A DNA stretch of 11,301 bases from Firmicutes bacterium UBA1535 (GCA_002323775.1 DCPV01000173.1:1-11301); one strand, 5' to 3'. Numbered from the stretch's first letter, positions 1 through 7,470 are shown. Numbers and translations are program-made. Notes: generated by a model not told the origin, from the sequence alone.

Positions 1-490
1 CATCTAAAATCAATATTTTAGGCTTTTGAGCCAAAGACATCGCAATCCACGCTCTTTGCCTTTCTCCACCTGACAATGTAAGAACAAATCTTTTTCTAAG
101 CTCTGAAAGCCCTGTTTTTTCCAATGCCCAGCTAATTATTTCTCTATCTTCTTGTCCTAGTCGTCTTCCAAATTTCAAATGAGGAAATCTACCATAAGAA
201 ACTAATTCCTCAACCAATATATTGTAGGGTATATTTTTTACCTGTGGCAAAACTGCAAGGCTTTTTGCCAATTCTTTAGTGTTGATTTTTTCCACGCTTT
301 TTCCATCTACATAAATATTTCCACCTGAGATTTTCAGGCATCTGCTCAATGCTTTTATAATTGTGGATTTTCCTGAGCCGTTAGGTCCTATTACGCTAAG
401 CACCTCTCCTGAATTCACTTGAAAGCTTATATTTTTAACTATCTCTTTTTCACCATATTTTACGTTTAAATTTTCAACTGCAATTTTCAT
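1..490 (-). CDS. ABC importer ATPase, FepC/BtuD family (3' end cut by window)
   Basis: Cytoplasmic ATP-hydrolysing subunit that would power the permease encoded just upstream. The 163 readable codons begin MKIAVENLNVKYGEKEIVKN. They contain a Walker A motif GPNGSGKST (residues 35-43), a Q-loop glutamine in LPQ (83), the ABC signature LSGGERQ (139-145) and the start of Walker B, ILILD (159-163). The catalytic glutamate, H-loop and roughly the last 90 or more residues lie beyond base 1, so the gene is incomplete because of the window edge, not broken. The ATG shares one base with the permease stop (TGATG) and has AAGGA six bases upstream, so the two are translationally coupled. The stretch after the signature, RQRAWIAMSLAQ, resembles siderophore-type importers (FhuC/FepC) more than classic BtuD. 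The family is certain; the substrate (corrinoid, cobalt or iron chelate) is not, so no symbol is given. Confidence 0.93.
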   Translation of the reverse strand, partial: MKIAVENLNVKYGEKEIVKNISFQVNSGEVLSVIGPNGSGKSTIIKALSRCLKISGGNIYVDGKSVEKINTKELAKSLAVLPQVKNIPYNILVEELVSYGRFPHLKFGRRLGQEDREIISWALEKTGLSELRKRFVLTLSGGERQRAWIAMSLAQKPKILILD

Positions 491-1491
491 CAGTAGTCCT
501 TCTTTCTTCTTAGCAAATATAGGAAAAACGGTGCACCCAAAGCAGACATTATAATTCCGACAGGTATTTCCTTTGGAGCAAACATAACTCTTGACAATGT
601 GTCGCAGAACATAAGTGTCGCAGAGCCTGTAAATATTGAAGCCGGTAATAGGTATCTATAATCAGAGCCTATAAATAATCTTGTCATGTGAGGTACTAAG
701 AGACCGACAAATCCCAATAAACCCACAACGCTCACCGCAGCTCCTGAAAGCAGGGAGGATATTACTATAAATAAAAATCTAGTTTTTTCAACATTCAACC
801 CTAAGCCTACAGCAACCTCGTCGCCAAGCATCAGTATATTAAGCTTGTTGGATACAAGAAAGGCTAGTGTCATTCCTAATATTGCGTAAGGAAAAATCAT
901 ATTTACATGCTTCCAAGCTATTGCTGAAAGTCCTCCAACCATAAAATCAACTACTCCAGAGACCTTGTCAGGATAAAAGCTCATAATTATATTATTTCCT
1001 GCACCCAGCAAAGATGAAACCGCAACTCCTGCCAGAATAAGTCTGGAGGGTGAAGCTCCCTCACTCCATGATAAAAAATATATAAGCAGTGTTGCCAATA
1101 AGGCACCAACAAATGAGCCTGCCGGTGCTAGGTAATAATAATTAGGAAATACTATTAATAATAGCAAAGTCGTCAGCCCAGCTCCCGATGAAACTCCAAT
1201 TATATTAGGACCAGCGAGAGGATTTCTCATAACTCCCTGAAGAATCGCTCCCGATATAGCAAGACATGCGCCTACCAAAGCAGCAACTATGGTCCTTGGT
1301 AAGCGTACATTCCATATTATTTGATAATTCATAGTGCTTTTATCTATGAACAGAGCATTTATAATTTCTTTTGGCGTAATTTTAACAGCACCATTCCCCA
1401 TGCTTATGAAAAAAGCGATTATTGACAGTGCAATAAAAATCATTACAATTAAGCTTTTTTTTATTTCTATTTCCTTTTCGTTACAATTCAT
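490..1491 (-). CDS. FecCD-family ABC transporter permease (BtuC-like)
   Basis: Inner-membrane permease of a B12/siderophore/haem-type importer, 333 residues, a normal full length for FecCD proteins, which form dimers with about ten helices per subunit. After a short charged N-terminus the first hydrophobic helix is at about residues 13-30. The family block RLPRTIVAALVGACLAISGA runs from 63 and is followed by QGVMRNPLAGPNIIGVSSGAG (85-105). The ATPase-coupling loop is near EVAVGLGLNVE (225-235), then GFVGLLVPHMTR (260-271) and the C-terminal EIPVGIIMSALGAPFFLYLL (308-327). A GGAG site six bases before the ATG supports the start. It lies 32 bases after the binding-protein gene, and its stop overlaps the ATPase start by one base. 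Its position directly behind corrin-ring genes suggests corrinoid or cobalt-chelate uptake, but FecCD sequence alone cannot separate corrinoid from iron-siderophore transport. Confidence 0.95.
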   Translation of the reverse strand: MNCNEKEIEIKKSLIVMIFIALSIIAFFISMGNGAVKITPKEIINALFIDKSTMNYQIIWNVRLPRTIVAALVGACLAISGAILQGVMRNPLAGPNIIGVSSGAGLTTLLLLIVFPNYYYLAPAGSFVGALLATLLIYFLSWSEGASPSRLILAGVAVSSLLGAGNNIIMSFYPDKVSGVVDFMVGGLSAIAWKHVNMIFPYAILGMTLAFLVSNKLNILMLGDEVAVGLGLNVEKTRFLFIVISSLLSGAAVSVVGLLGFVGLLVPHMTRLFIGSDYRYLLPASIFTGSATLMFCDTLSRVMFAPKEIPVGIIMSALGAPFFLYLLRRKKDY

Positions 1492-1523
1492 ATTTTCTCC
1501 TGTAATATTATTAAGCGTAATTT

Positions 1524-2549
1524 TTATTTAAAAACCTCAGGATACAATATTTTCGCAAGATTTTCATATGCCTCTGCGTATCTGATATTTGGCTTGTACA
1601 TATATAAATCCTTTGGAAGTACTATGTATCTATCTCCTTTTACAGCTTTAAGAGATGTCCATGCAGGATTGCTTTCAACTTCTGACTTTAATCTTTCCTT
1701 TATTTTTTCCATATCAGAGCCCATAGTTATGACAAATATAAAATCCGGGTCCTCTTGAATCAATTTCTCCATGCTAAAAGTTTTTGTATCTTGAGACTCA
1801 CTCATAGAATCTGCAATATTTGTAACGTTTAAGTCCTTTAGCATTTCCCCGACCATAGTATTAGAATCACGAGCTGCAATGGCTTTGCTAGTTGCACGAA
1901 GTATTATAGCCTTATAATTTTTATCTGTAGGAGCTTTTGCTATTATTTTTTCAACTTCATCTTTAACTACAGATATAATATCTTTGTATAAATCTTCTCT
2001 GTCTGTAAGTGCTGAAAAAATCCTTAAAGTTCTGTAGTAATCGGCTCTTACATCATCGTTAAATGCAACAACTTGAATATTACTTTGCTCTAATACAGGA
2101 ATCATTTCTTTATGTGAATTGTAATCGCTTAAAATCATAACCAAATCCGGTTCTAAGGACAGTATTTTTTCTAGGCTTGGTGTCCCTACAGTGCCTACCA
2201 CTTCAGCAGACTTTGCATTTTCTACAGGTTTTTCCTCTGTATACTCTAATCTTCCTACAACCGTTCCTCCGCAGCTGTCCCAAATATCCAACAGTGAATT
2301 TTGCAAAATAATAACCTTTTTAGGATTTTTTTTAACTTCCACTTTTTTGTCCATAGAATCTGTAAATATAACAGAATTTTCTTTTATTTCCACTCCGTAT
2401 TCTGAAACTAGAGGATTTTCATTATTATCTTTATCTTCGTTGTTTAAAGGCTCTTTTGAATGATTATCTGTATTTTTATCGCTACATCCTGTCATAAATA
2501 ATACAAATATCATTGCTGCTATTAAAATCATTATTATTTTATTTTTCAA
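1524..2549 (-). CDS. ABC transporter substrate-binding lipoprotein (BtuF/FepB-like)
   Basis: Extracellular, lipid-anchored binding protein that would deliver the ligand to the FecCD permease; 341 residues. The N-terminus is a lipoprotein signal: charged MKNK, a hydrophobic core at 5-19, and a lipobox MTGC with the acylated cysteine at 22. The -3 position is Met rather than the usual Leu. Residues 23-48 form a hydrophilic Asp/Asn/Glu linker. The rest fits the PF01497 fold: KKVIILQNSLLDIWDSCGG (77-95) is the first strand and helix, EKILSLEPDLVMI (127-139) is a family hallmark, and the C-terminal block is KPNIRYAEAYENLAKILYPE (319-338). The start codon is TTG, chosen because AGGAG sits six bases upstream and the full signal peptide is kept. 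It lies 47 bases after cbiH and 32 bases before the permease. Ligand unproven: corrinoid is favoured by context, iron or cobalt chelate is possible. Confidence 0.92.
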   Translation of the reverse strand: MKNKIIMILIAAMIFVLFMTGCSDKNTDNHSKEPLNNEDKDNNENPLVSEYGVEIKENSVIFTDSMDKKVEVKKNPKKVIILQNSLLDIWDSCGGTVVGRLEYTEEKPVENAKSAEVVGTVGTPSLEKILSLEPDLVMILSDYNSHKEMIPVLEQSNIQVVAFNDDVRADYYRTLRIFSALTDREDLYKDIISVVKDEVEKIIAKAPTDKNYKAIILRATSKAIAARDSNTMVGEMLKDLNVTNIADSMSESQDTKTFSMEKLIQEDPDFIFVITMGSDMEKIKERLKSEVESNPAWTSLKAVKGDRYIVLPKDLYMYKPNIRYAEAYENLAKILYPEVFK

Positions 2550-2560
2550 TTTTATCTCCT
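2550..2560 (-). promoter_or_regulatory. Ribosome binding site that fixes the TTG start of the binding-protein gene
   Basis: Read on the minus strand, AGGAG (2560-2556) is followed by ATAAAA and then TTG at 2549-2547. The next in-frame ATG is codon 7, inside the hydrophobic core of the signal peptide, which would lose the charged N-terminal residues. TTG is therefore the best start. Confidence 0.8.
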
Positions 2561-2565
2561 ATTTT

Positions 2566-2572
2566 TGTGCAT
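2566..2572 (-). repeat. Third TGTGCAT copy, in the leader of the binding-protein gene
   Basis: The same heptamer as before cbiP, here in the 47-base gap between cbiH and the transporter genes, six bases upstream of the AGGAG site in transcription order. One flanking base is also shared with the 7435 copy (TTGTGCAT). The gap otherwise holds only A/T-rich sequence with no terminator or clear promoter. Confidence 0.35.
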
Positions 2573-2596
2573 CGTTTTTTTATTGTTATTGCATGA

Positions 2597-3310
2597 TTAA
2601 AGGTTATAACCCCTTTTAGTTATAATTTTACCATTTTCAATGTAGGATGAACTGTTTCCAACTATTACTATGCTCACCATATCAACTATTTCATAATTCA
2701 TGGTTTCTAGGGTAAATATGCTTATCTCCTGACCATCCCTCCCTGCATTTCTGACTACACCTACAGGAGTTGAGCCTGCTTTATGTTTTTTAATTATTTC
2801 AAAGGCTTCCTTTAAATAATCAGGACGTCCCTTGCTCCTTGGATTATAAATACATATTACAAAATCAGCTTCAGCTGCTAAATTAACCCTCTTGTATATT
2901 AAATCTAAAGGCGTCAGCAAATCACTGAGACTTATATGGCAAAAATCGTGCATTAGAGGTGCTCCCAATATGGCAGCAGCTTCGATTGATGCAGTAACTC
3001 CGCTTATTACTTTAACATCTTCTCCATCCGCCATTTCTAAAACAAGTCCTGCCATGCCATAAATACCAGCATCTCCAGAGCTTATTACTCCTACGATTTT
3101 TCCTGTTTTAGAAATTTCAATCGCCTTTTTAACTCTTTCTATTTCTTGTTTCATACCGTTGCAAACTACTTCTTTATCCTTGATTAAGTCTTTTATCAAG
3201 TCTATATATGTTTTATAACCTACGATAACCTCTGAACTTTCTATTGCCTTTATCGCCTCGTAAGTCATAAGCTCTTGCTTGCCCGGCCCTATACCAATTA
3301 CATAAATCAT
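2597..3310 (-). CDS. cbiH: Cobalt-factor III / precorrin-3B C17-methyltransferase (CbiH)
   Basis: SAM-dependent methyltransferase that methylates C17 and drives ring contraction of cobalt-factor III to cobalt-precorrin-4; cytoplasmic. At 237 residues it is the short single-domain form, without the C-terminal iron-sulfur extension known from some Bacillus CbiH proteins. Visible tetrapyrrole-methylase motifs: GIGPG (6-10) in the first SAM loop, SSGDAGIYGMA (77-87), GVTASIEAAAILGAPLMHDF (104-123) followed by CHISLSDLLTP (124-134), CIYNPRSKGRP (153-163), and VRNAGRDGQ (187-193). The GAPLMHDF..SLSDLLTP block is characteristic of CobJ/CbiH. Its ATG overlaps the cbiL stop as ATGA, with a weak GGTGG-like site just upstream, so translation is probably coupled to cbiL, which makes its substrate. 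It is the last corrin-ring gene before the importer. Confidence 0.96.
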   Translation of the reverse strand: MIYVIGIGPGKQELMTYEAIKAIESSEVIVGYKTYIDLIKDLIKDKEVVCNGMKQEIERVKKAIEISKTGKIVGVISSGDAGIYGMAGLVLEMADGEDVKVISGVTASIEAAAILGAPLMHDFCHISLSDLLTPLDLIYKRVNLAAEADFVICIYNPRSKGRPDYLKEAFEIIKKHKAGSTPVGVVRNAGRDGQEISIFTLETMNYEIVDMVSIVIVGNSSSYIENGKIITKRGYNL

Positions 3311-4008
3311 TTAACCACCCATCTTTTATTTACCAAAATTGTCGTAAAATATGATACATTCTCTTTTTTCATTGCTTCAATGTTTCTGTATACTACCTCG
3401 TCATCCTTAGATGAATTACTTACAGCTATGGAACAGCCCAACAGCTTTTCCTCAGACAATATACTTACTACTTTCTCAAAATTTTTATAAACTTTCATCA
3501 AAACTATTGAATTTTCATTTTGCAAATACTGCCTTATTTTAGCTCCTCCTATAGTGGCAGGTACTATAACTAAAGCATCATCTCCCTCAACCAAAGGAAA
3601 ATTATTGTTCGAAGCTATATCCAAAAATGACGTTATCCCCGGTATTGTGGAAATTTCTATCTTATCCCTCAACAGTCTAAGTAAATATATATATGTGCTA
3701 TAAATCATAGGATCACCTATGGTTACAAAGCCAACTTTCTTACCTGCCTTAACATCTGCTTCAATTTCTGCGGCAATACCGCTCCATGCCTTTTGAAGCT
3801 CATCCGAGTCATAGTTCATGGGAAAATGCCTGTCCTTAATTAAAGTGTTGTCTTTTAGATATTCTTTCACTATTTTATGTGCCATACTGAATTTTTCGTC
3901 CTTTTTTGCTGTTGGAACGTATAAAATATCAAGACTTTCCAGCACATCAATAGCTTTTTTAGTAACAAAACCACTGTTTCCCACTCCAACTCCTATTCCA
4001 TAAAACAT
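3307..4008 (-). CDS. cbiL: Cobalt-factor II / precorrin-2 C20-methyltransferase (CbiL)
   Basis: SAM-dependent enzyme that adds the C20 methyl to cobalt-factor II, the first committed methylation of this branch; 233 residues, the normal size. Motifs in order: MFYGIGVGVGN (1-11), SAM-binding loop; FVTIGDPMIYSTYIYL (94-109), the block that separates CbiL/CobI from other tetrapyrrole methylases; IPGITSF (122-128); VLMKVYKN (169-176). The start is well fixed: AGGAGG lies four bases before the ATG. It follows a 79-base gap after cbiC that holds an inverted repeat, and its last bases overlap cbiH (ATGA). The substrate form is probably the cobalt-containing one because every neighbour belongs to the anaerobic Cbi route. 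Confidence 0.96.
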   Translation of the reverse strand: MFYGIGVGVGNSGFVTKKAIDVLESLDILYVPTAKKDEKFSMAHKIVKEYLKDNTLIKDRHFPMNYDSDELQKAWSGIAAEIEADVKAGKKVGFVTIGDPMIYSTYIYLLRLLRDKIEISTIPGITSFLDIASNNNFPLVEGDDALVIVPATIGGAKIRQYLQNENSIVLMKVYKNFEKVVSILSEEKLLGCSIAVSNSSKDDEVVYRNIEAMKKENVSYFTTILVNKRWVVK

Positions 4009-4027
4009 AATTCCTCCTATTAATATC

Positions 4028-4077
4028 GCTAAATCATATGTTTATTGTATTGATAAAATTTTTCATATATGATTAGC
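4028..4077 (-). repeat. Imperfect inverted repeat (hairpin) between cbiC and cbiL
   Basis: Arms GCTAAATCATAT (4028-4039) and ATATGATTAGC (4067-4077) are complementary over 11 pairs with one bulged A, around a 27-base AT-rich loop. In the sense transcript it ends 19 bases before the cbiL ATG, and no U-run follows it, so it is not a rho-independent terminator. It could be an mRNA-processing or stability element that sets cbiL-cbiH levels separately from upstream genes, or a protein site; this is inference. This repeat takes up most of the only sizeable gap in the 3' half of the operon. Confidence 0.6.
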
Positions 4078-4087
4078 AACAAAAATC

Positions 4088-4711
4088 CTATAAGTTGTAC
4101 AGCAATGCGTTGCATATAGCTGCTGCTACGTTGCTTCCGCCTTTTCTGCCCTTTGCCACAATATACTCTATATTTTCCAAACTCATTATTAATTCCTTTG
4201 CTTCCACAACATTTACAAAGCCAACCGGCACACCAATAATTAACTCTGGTTTAAATTTTCCCGACTTTATCATTTCATATATTTTTATGAGTGCTGTCGG
4301 AGCATTACCTATTGCTAAAATTACCGGTCCGCTTATCTTTGACGCTCTCTCCATTGAAACGGTGGCTCTAGTCTCTCCTCGTTCCTCAGCTTCCCTAAAA
4401 ACATCCTCATCAGCCATAAAGCATTTCACGCTTACTCCGTAGTTTGAAGCTGTTTTTTTATTAATTCCTGCAAGAACCATATTTGTATCTGTTACAATTG
4501 TAGCTCCGCTTTTTAAAGCCTCTTTTGCTTTCTTAATTGCATTTTCTGAAAAAATTAAATTGTTTAAATAATCAAAATCTGCTGTTGTATGAATTACCCT
4601 CTTTATTATTGGCTCTTTTTCTTCAGGTAGTTTTAAATCTCCCAATTCTTCTTGTATTATTTCAAAGCTTCTTTTTTCAATGTTATGTGGCTCCACATAC
4701 TGTATATTCAT
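4088..4711 (-). CDS. cbiC: Cobalt-precorrin-8 methylmutase (CbiC)
   Basis: Isomerase that moves the methyl group from C11 to C12 of cobalt-precorrin-8, giving cobyrinic acid; 207 residues, as expected for CbiC/CobH. The catalytic histidine is H41 in VIHTTADFDY (39-48). Other family blocks are ATIVTDTNMVLAGINKK (70-86), VSMERA (118-123), GPVILAIGNAPTAL (128-141) and IIGVPVGFVNVVEAKE (158-173), which form the tight substrate pocket. An AAGGAGA site (4727-4721) nine bases upstream supports the ATG. It starts 29 bases after the cbiG stop. It acts just before CbiA, which is also encoded in this operon. Confidence 0.97.
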   Translation of the reverse strand: MNIQYVEPHNIEKRSFEIIQEELGDLKLPEEKEPIIKRVIHTTADFDYLNNLIFSENAIKKAKEALKSGATIVTDTNMVLAGINKKTASNYGVSVKCFMADEDVFREAEERGETRATVSMERASKISGPVILAIGNAPTALIKIYEMIKSGKFKPELIIGVPVGFVNVVEAKELIMSLENIEYIVAKGRKGGSNVAAAICNALLYNL

Positions 4712-4740
4712 TAAACTTATTCTCCTTGTGCTGATATTCT

Positions 4741-5784
4741 CTACAACAAATTACCAAAATCTATATCATATTCATCTATTGCAACTGCCACTGTAACGGA
4801 ATTTACAATGGTCTTTTTTATTATAAGATTTTTAGAATTACTATCCTGTACAGCTGCTCTTTCACTTACTGTATCTACTCCAACGGTTTCCTTTACAAAA
4901 GCCGACTCTGTGAATCGCCCCTCTATTTTATTCAAATCCTCCTTTGAATAGGTATTAAAAGGCACCTTAAATATCTCAGCAGTTTTAATAATTCCATCTT
5001 CATCCTTTTTCAAATCTATGGAATTAATAGATTTTATGCCAAAGCATGAAAGTTTGTTTTTTGTTAAAACTTCTTTTATAGCATCATATATTTTAGCAAA
5101 ATCCGTATATCTTCTGCATCCGACTCCTACAGAGAGTATTTTGGGAATTAGATTCAGTGTGATTTCAAAGGGCTTTTTGCTTTCATCCAAACTAAGACAT
5201 ATGCCTATTCTTTCAGCATTTGTACTAAATTCATTAGGAACTTCGCCTTTTATATCAAATTCCGAATAAAAGCCTATCTTTTCACCCTCTAATATAGAAG
5301 CAGAAATTTCCCGTGCTTTTTCTAAGCTCATGATGTGTATTCCTCGTAATGTAGCCCATTCGTCGACTGCAAATCTATCGTTAATATCTGTCGCTGTGGT
5401 AATAACAGGATTTGCCCCGATTATTTCAGCTATTTTTAGTGCTAGTCTATTAGCCCCTCCAATGTGTCCGCTTAAAATAGGAATTACGTTCTGCCCTCTT
5501 TCATCTATACAAATCACAGCAGGGTCATGCTCTTTACTTTTTATGTAAGGAGCAATAGCTCTTACAGCAATGCCGATAGCCCCTATAAAAATTATTGCAT
5601 CGCAGTTTTCAAATGAGGTTTTTGTGCTTTTGTATAAATCATGTTCTCTTAATTTTACATGCTTTGAATTTTTTATATATCTTTCAGGTGCATATGCTGT
5701 AGCTGTATCTAAATCAATACTGTCAATCAGCCTGTCACAAAGAGCAACACCTTTAGATGAAAAAGCATAAATATCTATCTTCAT
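4741..5784 (-). CDS. cbiG: Cobalt-precorrin-5A hydrolase (CbiG)
   Basis: Opens the ring-A acetate delta-lactone of cobalt-precorrin-5A and expels C20 as acetaldehyde, the step that defines the anaerobic pathway. The 347-residue protein has the usual CbiG arrangement. The N-terminal domain carries IIFIGAIGIAVRAIAPYIKSK (64-84), PILSGHIGGANRLA (102-115) and TTATDINDRFAVDEWA (129-144). A variable middle (about 150-210) follows. The C-terminal domain starts near LSVGVGCRR (217-225) and includes FTESAFVKETVGVDTVSERA (291-310). The ATG overlaps the cbiP stop (ATGA) with no strong site of its own, so it probably depends on translational coupling with cbiP. Its presence is the best single sign that this operon uses the oxygen-independent route rather than CobG/CobZ. 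Confidence 0.96.
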   Translation of the reverse strand: MKIDIYAFSSKGVALCDRLIDSIDLDTATAYAPERYIKNSKHVKLREHDLYKSTKTSFENCDAIIFIGAIGIAVRAIAPYIKSKEHDPAVICIDERGQNVIPILSGHIGGANRLALKIAEIIGANPVITTATDINDRFAVDEWATLRGIHIMSLEKAREISASILEGEKIGFYSEFDIKGEVPNEFSTNAERIGICLSLDESKKPFEITLNLIPKILSVGVGCRRYTDFAKIYDAIKEVLTKNKLSCFGIKSINSIDLKKDEDGIIKTAEIFKVPFNTYSKEDLNKIEGRFTESAFVKETVGVDTVSERAAVQDSNSKNLIIKKTIVNSVTVAVAIDEYDIDFGNLL

Positions 5785-7343
5785 TTTATACCAACTATTT
5801 CATAGATTTTTTTCATGTCAAGAGATTTCCTTACAAAATCAGCTAAAAGGTCATACTGACTATCCTTGTATTTTTTTATATCAAATTCCTCAAGCTCACT
5901 GCTATCTATTCCTTTTTTGTCCATGAGTATCCTTACTAATGTATTTACAAATTCTGCGTTATCAAATATGCCATGAATATAGCTTCCTGCTACATTTCCT
6001 AAAACACAACCATCCTGTGAATATATGGTGTCGTTTTGCTTTTCTTTATCAGATAAGATTGATAAATCATTGCTTGTTACCTGTATGGTTGACAATGATG
6101 CTGTCTCTATGTTTGATATTTCTTTGTCTTTAACTTTTGTATTACCCATATGAATCTCATAACCTTCAATTGAAAGTCCCGATAATTTTTTATAAAAGCC
6201 TTCAATCTTATTAATTGTACCCTTTACCTGTGTTGTAGTTTTATTTATATAAAATGTAGTCTCTGTGCTTAAAAGACCAAGTCCTTTAATTGACCCTCCA
6301 CCCTCCATATTTTCTGGGTCGTGAATATCTTCTCCCAGCATCTGATAACCTCCACATACACCAAACACTGGACTTCCCTCTTTTGCATATCTTATAATTT
6401 TTGTTTCCAACCCGTTTTGTTTCAACCATTTTAAGTCCTCAATGGTATTCTTAGTTCCAGGTATAATTATCATATCAGGATTTCTAAGCTCTTTTACACT
6501 GCTTACATATCTTAGAGAAACTCCTTTGACCATAGAGAAAACATTAAAATCCGTGAAGTTTGAAATCCTTGGAAGCCTTATGACCGCTATGTCTATTAGA
6601 CTATCCTCTCCAAAACCTGTCAGTCTTTCTGAAAGGCTGTCCTCATCATCTATGTCAACTTTCAAATAAGGAACTACCCCTAGCACATCTACACTTGTTA
6701 TATCCTCAAGCATTTTAAGACCACTGGTAAGTAAATTAATATCTCCTCTAAACTTATTTATAACAAAACCCTTAACTCTTAATTTTTCTTCCTCATCAAG
6801 TAAAAGCATAGTACCTGCAAGGGAAGCAAAAACTCCTCCTCTGTCAATATCTCCTACGATTATAACAGGAGCATCAACTAATTTAGCCATCCCCATATTT
6901 ACTATATCATTTTCCTTTAAATTAATTTCTGCTGGACTTCCAGCACCCTCAATTACTATTATGTCATAATCCTTAGCCAGTGAATTGTAAGCTTCCATAA
7001 TATGAGGAATCATATCTAGCTTGTGCTTATAATATTCAACCGCAGTCATATCCTTAAAAACCTTGCCATTTAAAACAACCTGAGAGCCTTTTTCACCTGT
7101 AGGCTTCAATAGTATGGGATTCATTCTAACATCAGGCTCTATACCTGCCGCTTCCGACTGCATAACCTGTGCTCTGCCCATTTCCAAGCCATCCTTTGTT
7201 ATAAAGGAATTTAAAGCCATATTTTGAGACTTAAATGGAGCAACCCTGTACCCATCTTGTTTAAAAATTCTGCACAGTGCTGCAACAGTCAAGCTTTTAC
7301 CTGCATTGGATGTTGTTCCCTGTACCATAATTACCTTTGCCAT
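5781..7343 (-). CDS. cbiP: Cobyric acid synthase, glutamine-hydrolysing (CbiP)
   Basis: Amidates the b, d, e and g side chains of adenosylcobyrinic acid a,c-diamide, using four glutamines and four ATP, to give adenosylcobyric acid. The 520 residues comprise an N-terminal dethiobiotin-synthetase-like ATPase domain and a C-terminal class-I (triad) glutamine amidotransferase domain. Motifs: GTTSNAGKS P-loop (9-17), FKSQNMALNS (37-46), EMGRAQVMQSEAAG (54-67), NPILLKPTG (75-83), and GDIDRGGVFASLAGT (164-178). The glutaminase nucleophile is C330 in FGVCGGYQMLG, with EGYEIHMG (393-400) and GSYIHGIFDN (453-462), whose H457 is the likely triad histidine. AGGAGG lies seven bases before the ATG. It follows the largest gap in the operon (127 bases) after cbiA and overlaps cbiG. 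The protein is complete, with all key residues present. Confidence 0.97.
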   Translation of the reverse strand: MAKVIMVQGTTSNAGKSLTVAALCRIFKQDGYRVAPFKSQNMALNSFITKDGLEMGRAQVMQSEAAGIEPDVRMNPILLKPTGEKGSQVVLNGKVFKDMTAVEYYKHKLDMIPHIMEAYNSLAKDYDIIVIEGAGSPAEINLKENDIVNMGMAKLVDAPVIIVGDIDRGGVFASLAGTMLLLDEEEKLRVKGFVINKFRGDINLLTSGLKMLEDITSVDVLGVVPYLKVDIDDEDSLSERLTGFGEDSLIDIAVIRLPRISNFTDFNVFSMVKGVSLRYVSSVKELRNPDMIIIPGTKNTIEDLKWLKQNGLETKIIRYAKEGSPVFGVCGGYQMLGEDIHDPENMEGGGSIKGLGLLSTETTFYINKTTTQVKGTINKIEGFYKKLSGLSIEGYEIHMGNTKVKDKEISNIETASLSTIQVTSNDLSILSDKEKQNDTIYSQDGCVLGNVAGSYIHGIFDNAEFVNTLVRILMDKKGIDSSELEEFDIKKYKDSQYDLLADFVRKSLDMKKIYEIVGIK

Positions 7344-7470
7344 TTAGTTCCTCCTATTAATCTGATTCATTTTCTTTTCCCTGTATTTTCAGTTTTATAT
7401 CCATGTACAAATTACACAAAATGTTAAAAAAACTTGTGCATGAACCCTGTGCATATGCTTTCTTTATTTA
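7344..7470 (-). other. 127-base gap upstream of cbiP, possible internal control region
   Basis: This is the longest non-coding stretch in the window and separates cbiA from cbiP. It contains a strong AGGAGG for cbiP, two direct copies of TGTGCAT (plus-strand reading), and a weak sense-strand hairpin: TGCACAA (7440-7434) with TTGTGTA (7419-7413), seven pairs including one G-U, with a seven-T run inside the 14-base loop. No good -35/-10 pair with normal spacing was found; the TATAAA-like block on the minus strand lacks a convincing partner. It is not a terminator as far as can be seen, since the T-run is in the loop rather than after the stem. Confidence 0.45.
7435..7454 (-). repeat. Two TGTGCAT direct repeats, 13-base period, before cbiP
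   Basis: On the plus strand TGTGCAT occurs at 7435-7441 and again at 7448-7454, separated by GAACCC (sense-strand reading ATGCACA). A third copy lies at 2566-2572 in the leader of the binding-protein gene. A role as an operator or RNA site is inferred from placement only. Confidence 0.45.

Noticed and set aside
4095..4442. Plus-strand open frame of 115 codons opposite cbiC
   Set aside because: It is antisense to a clearly conserved gene with intact catalytic motifs. Its residues look like a random reading, and AT-rich genes often leave such mirror frames.
4787..4793. GCCACTG on the plus strand, identical to the core of the cobalamin-riboswitch B12 box
   Set aside because: It lies inside cbiG, antisense to the operon, with no surrounding leader structure or downstream gene on that strand. 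A riboswitch for this operon would be expected upstream of its first gene, outside the window.
7413..7440. Possible terminator after cbiA
   Set aside because: The stem is short and AT-rich with one G-U pair, and the T-run lies in the loop rather than after the stem. The continued operon order also argues against termination here.
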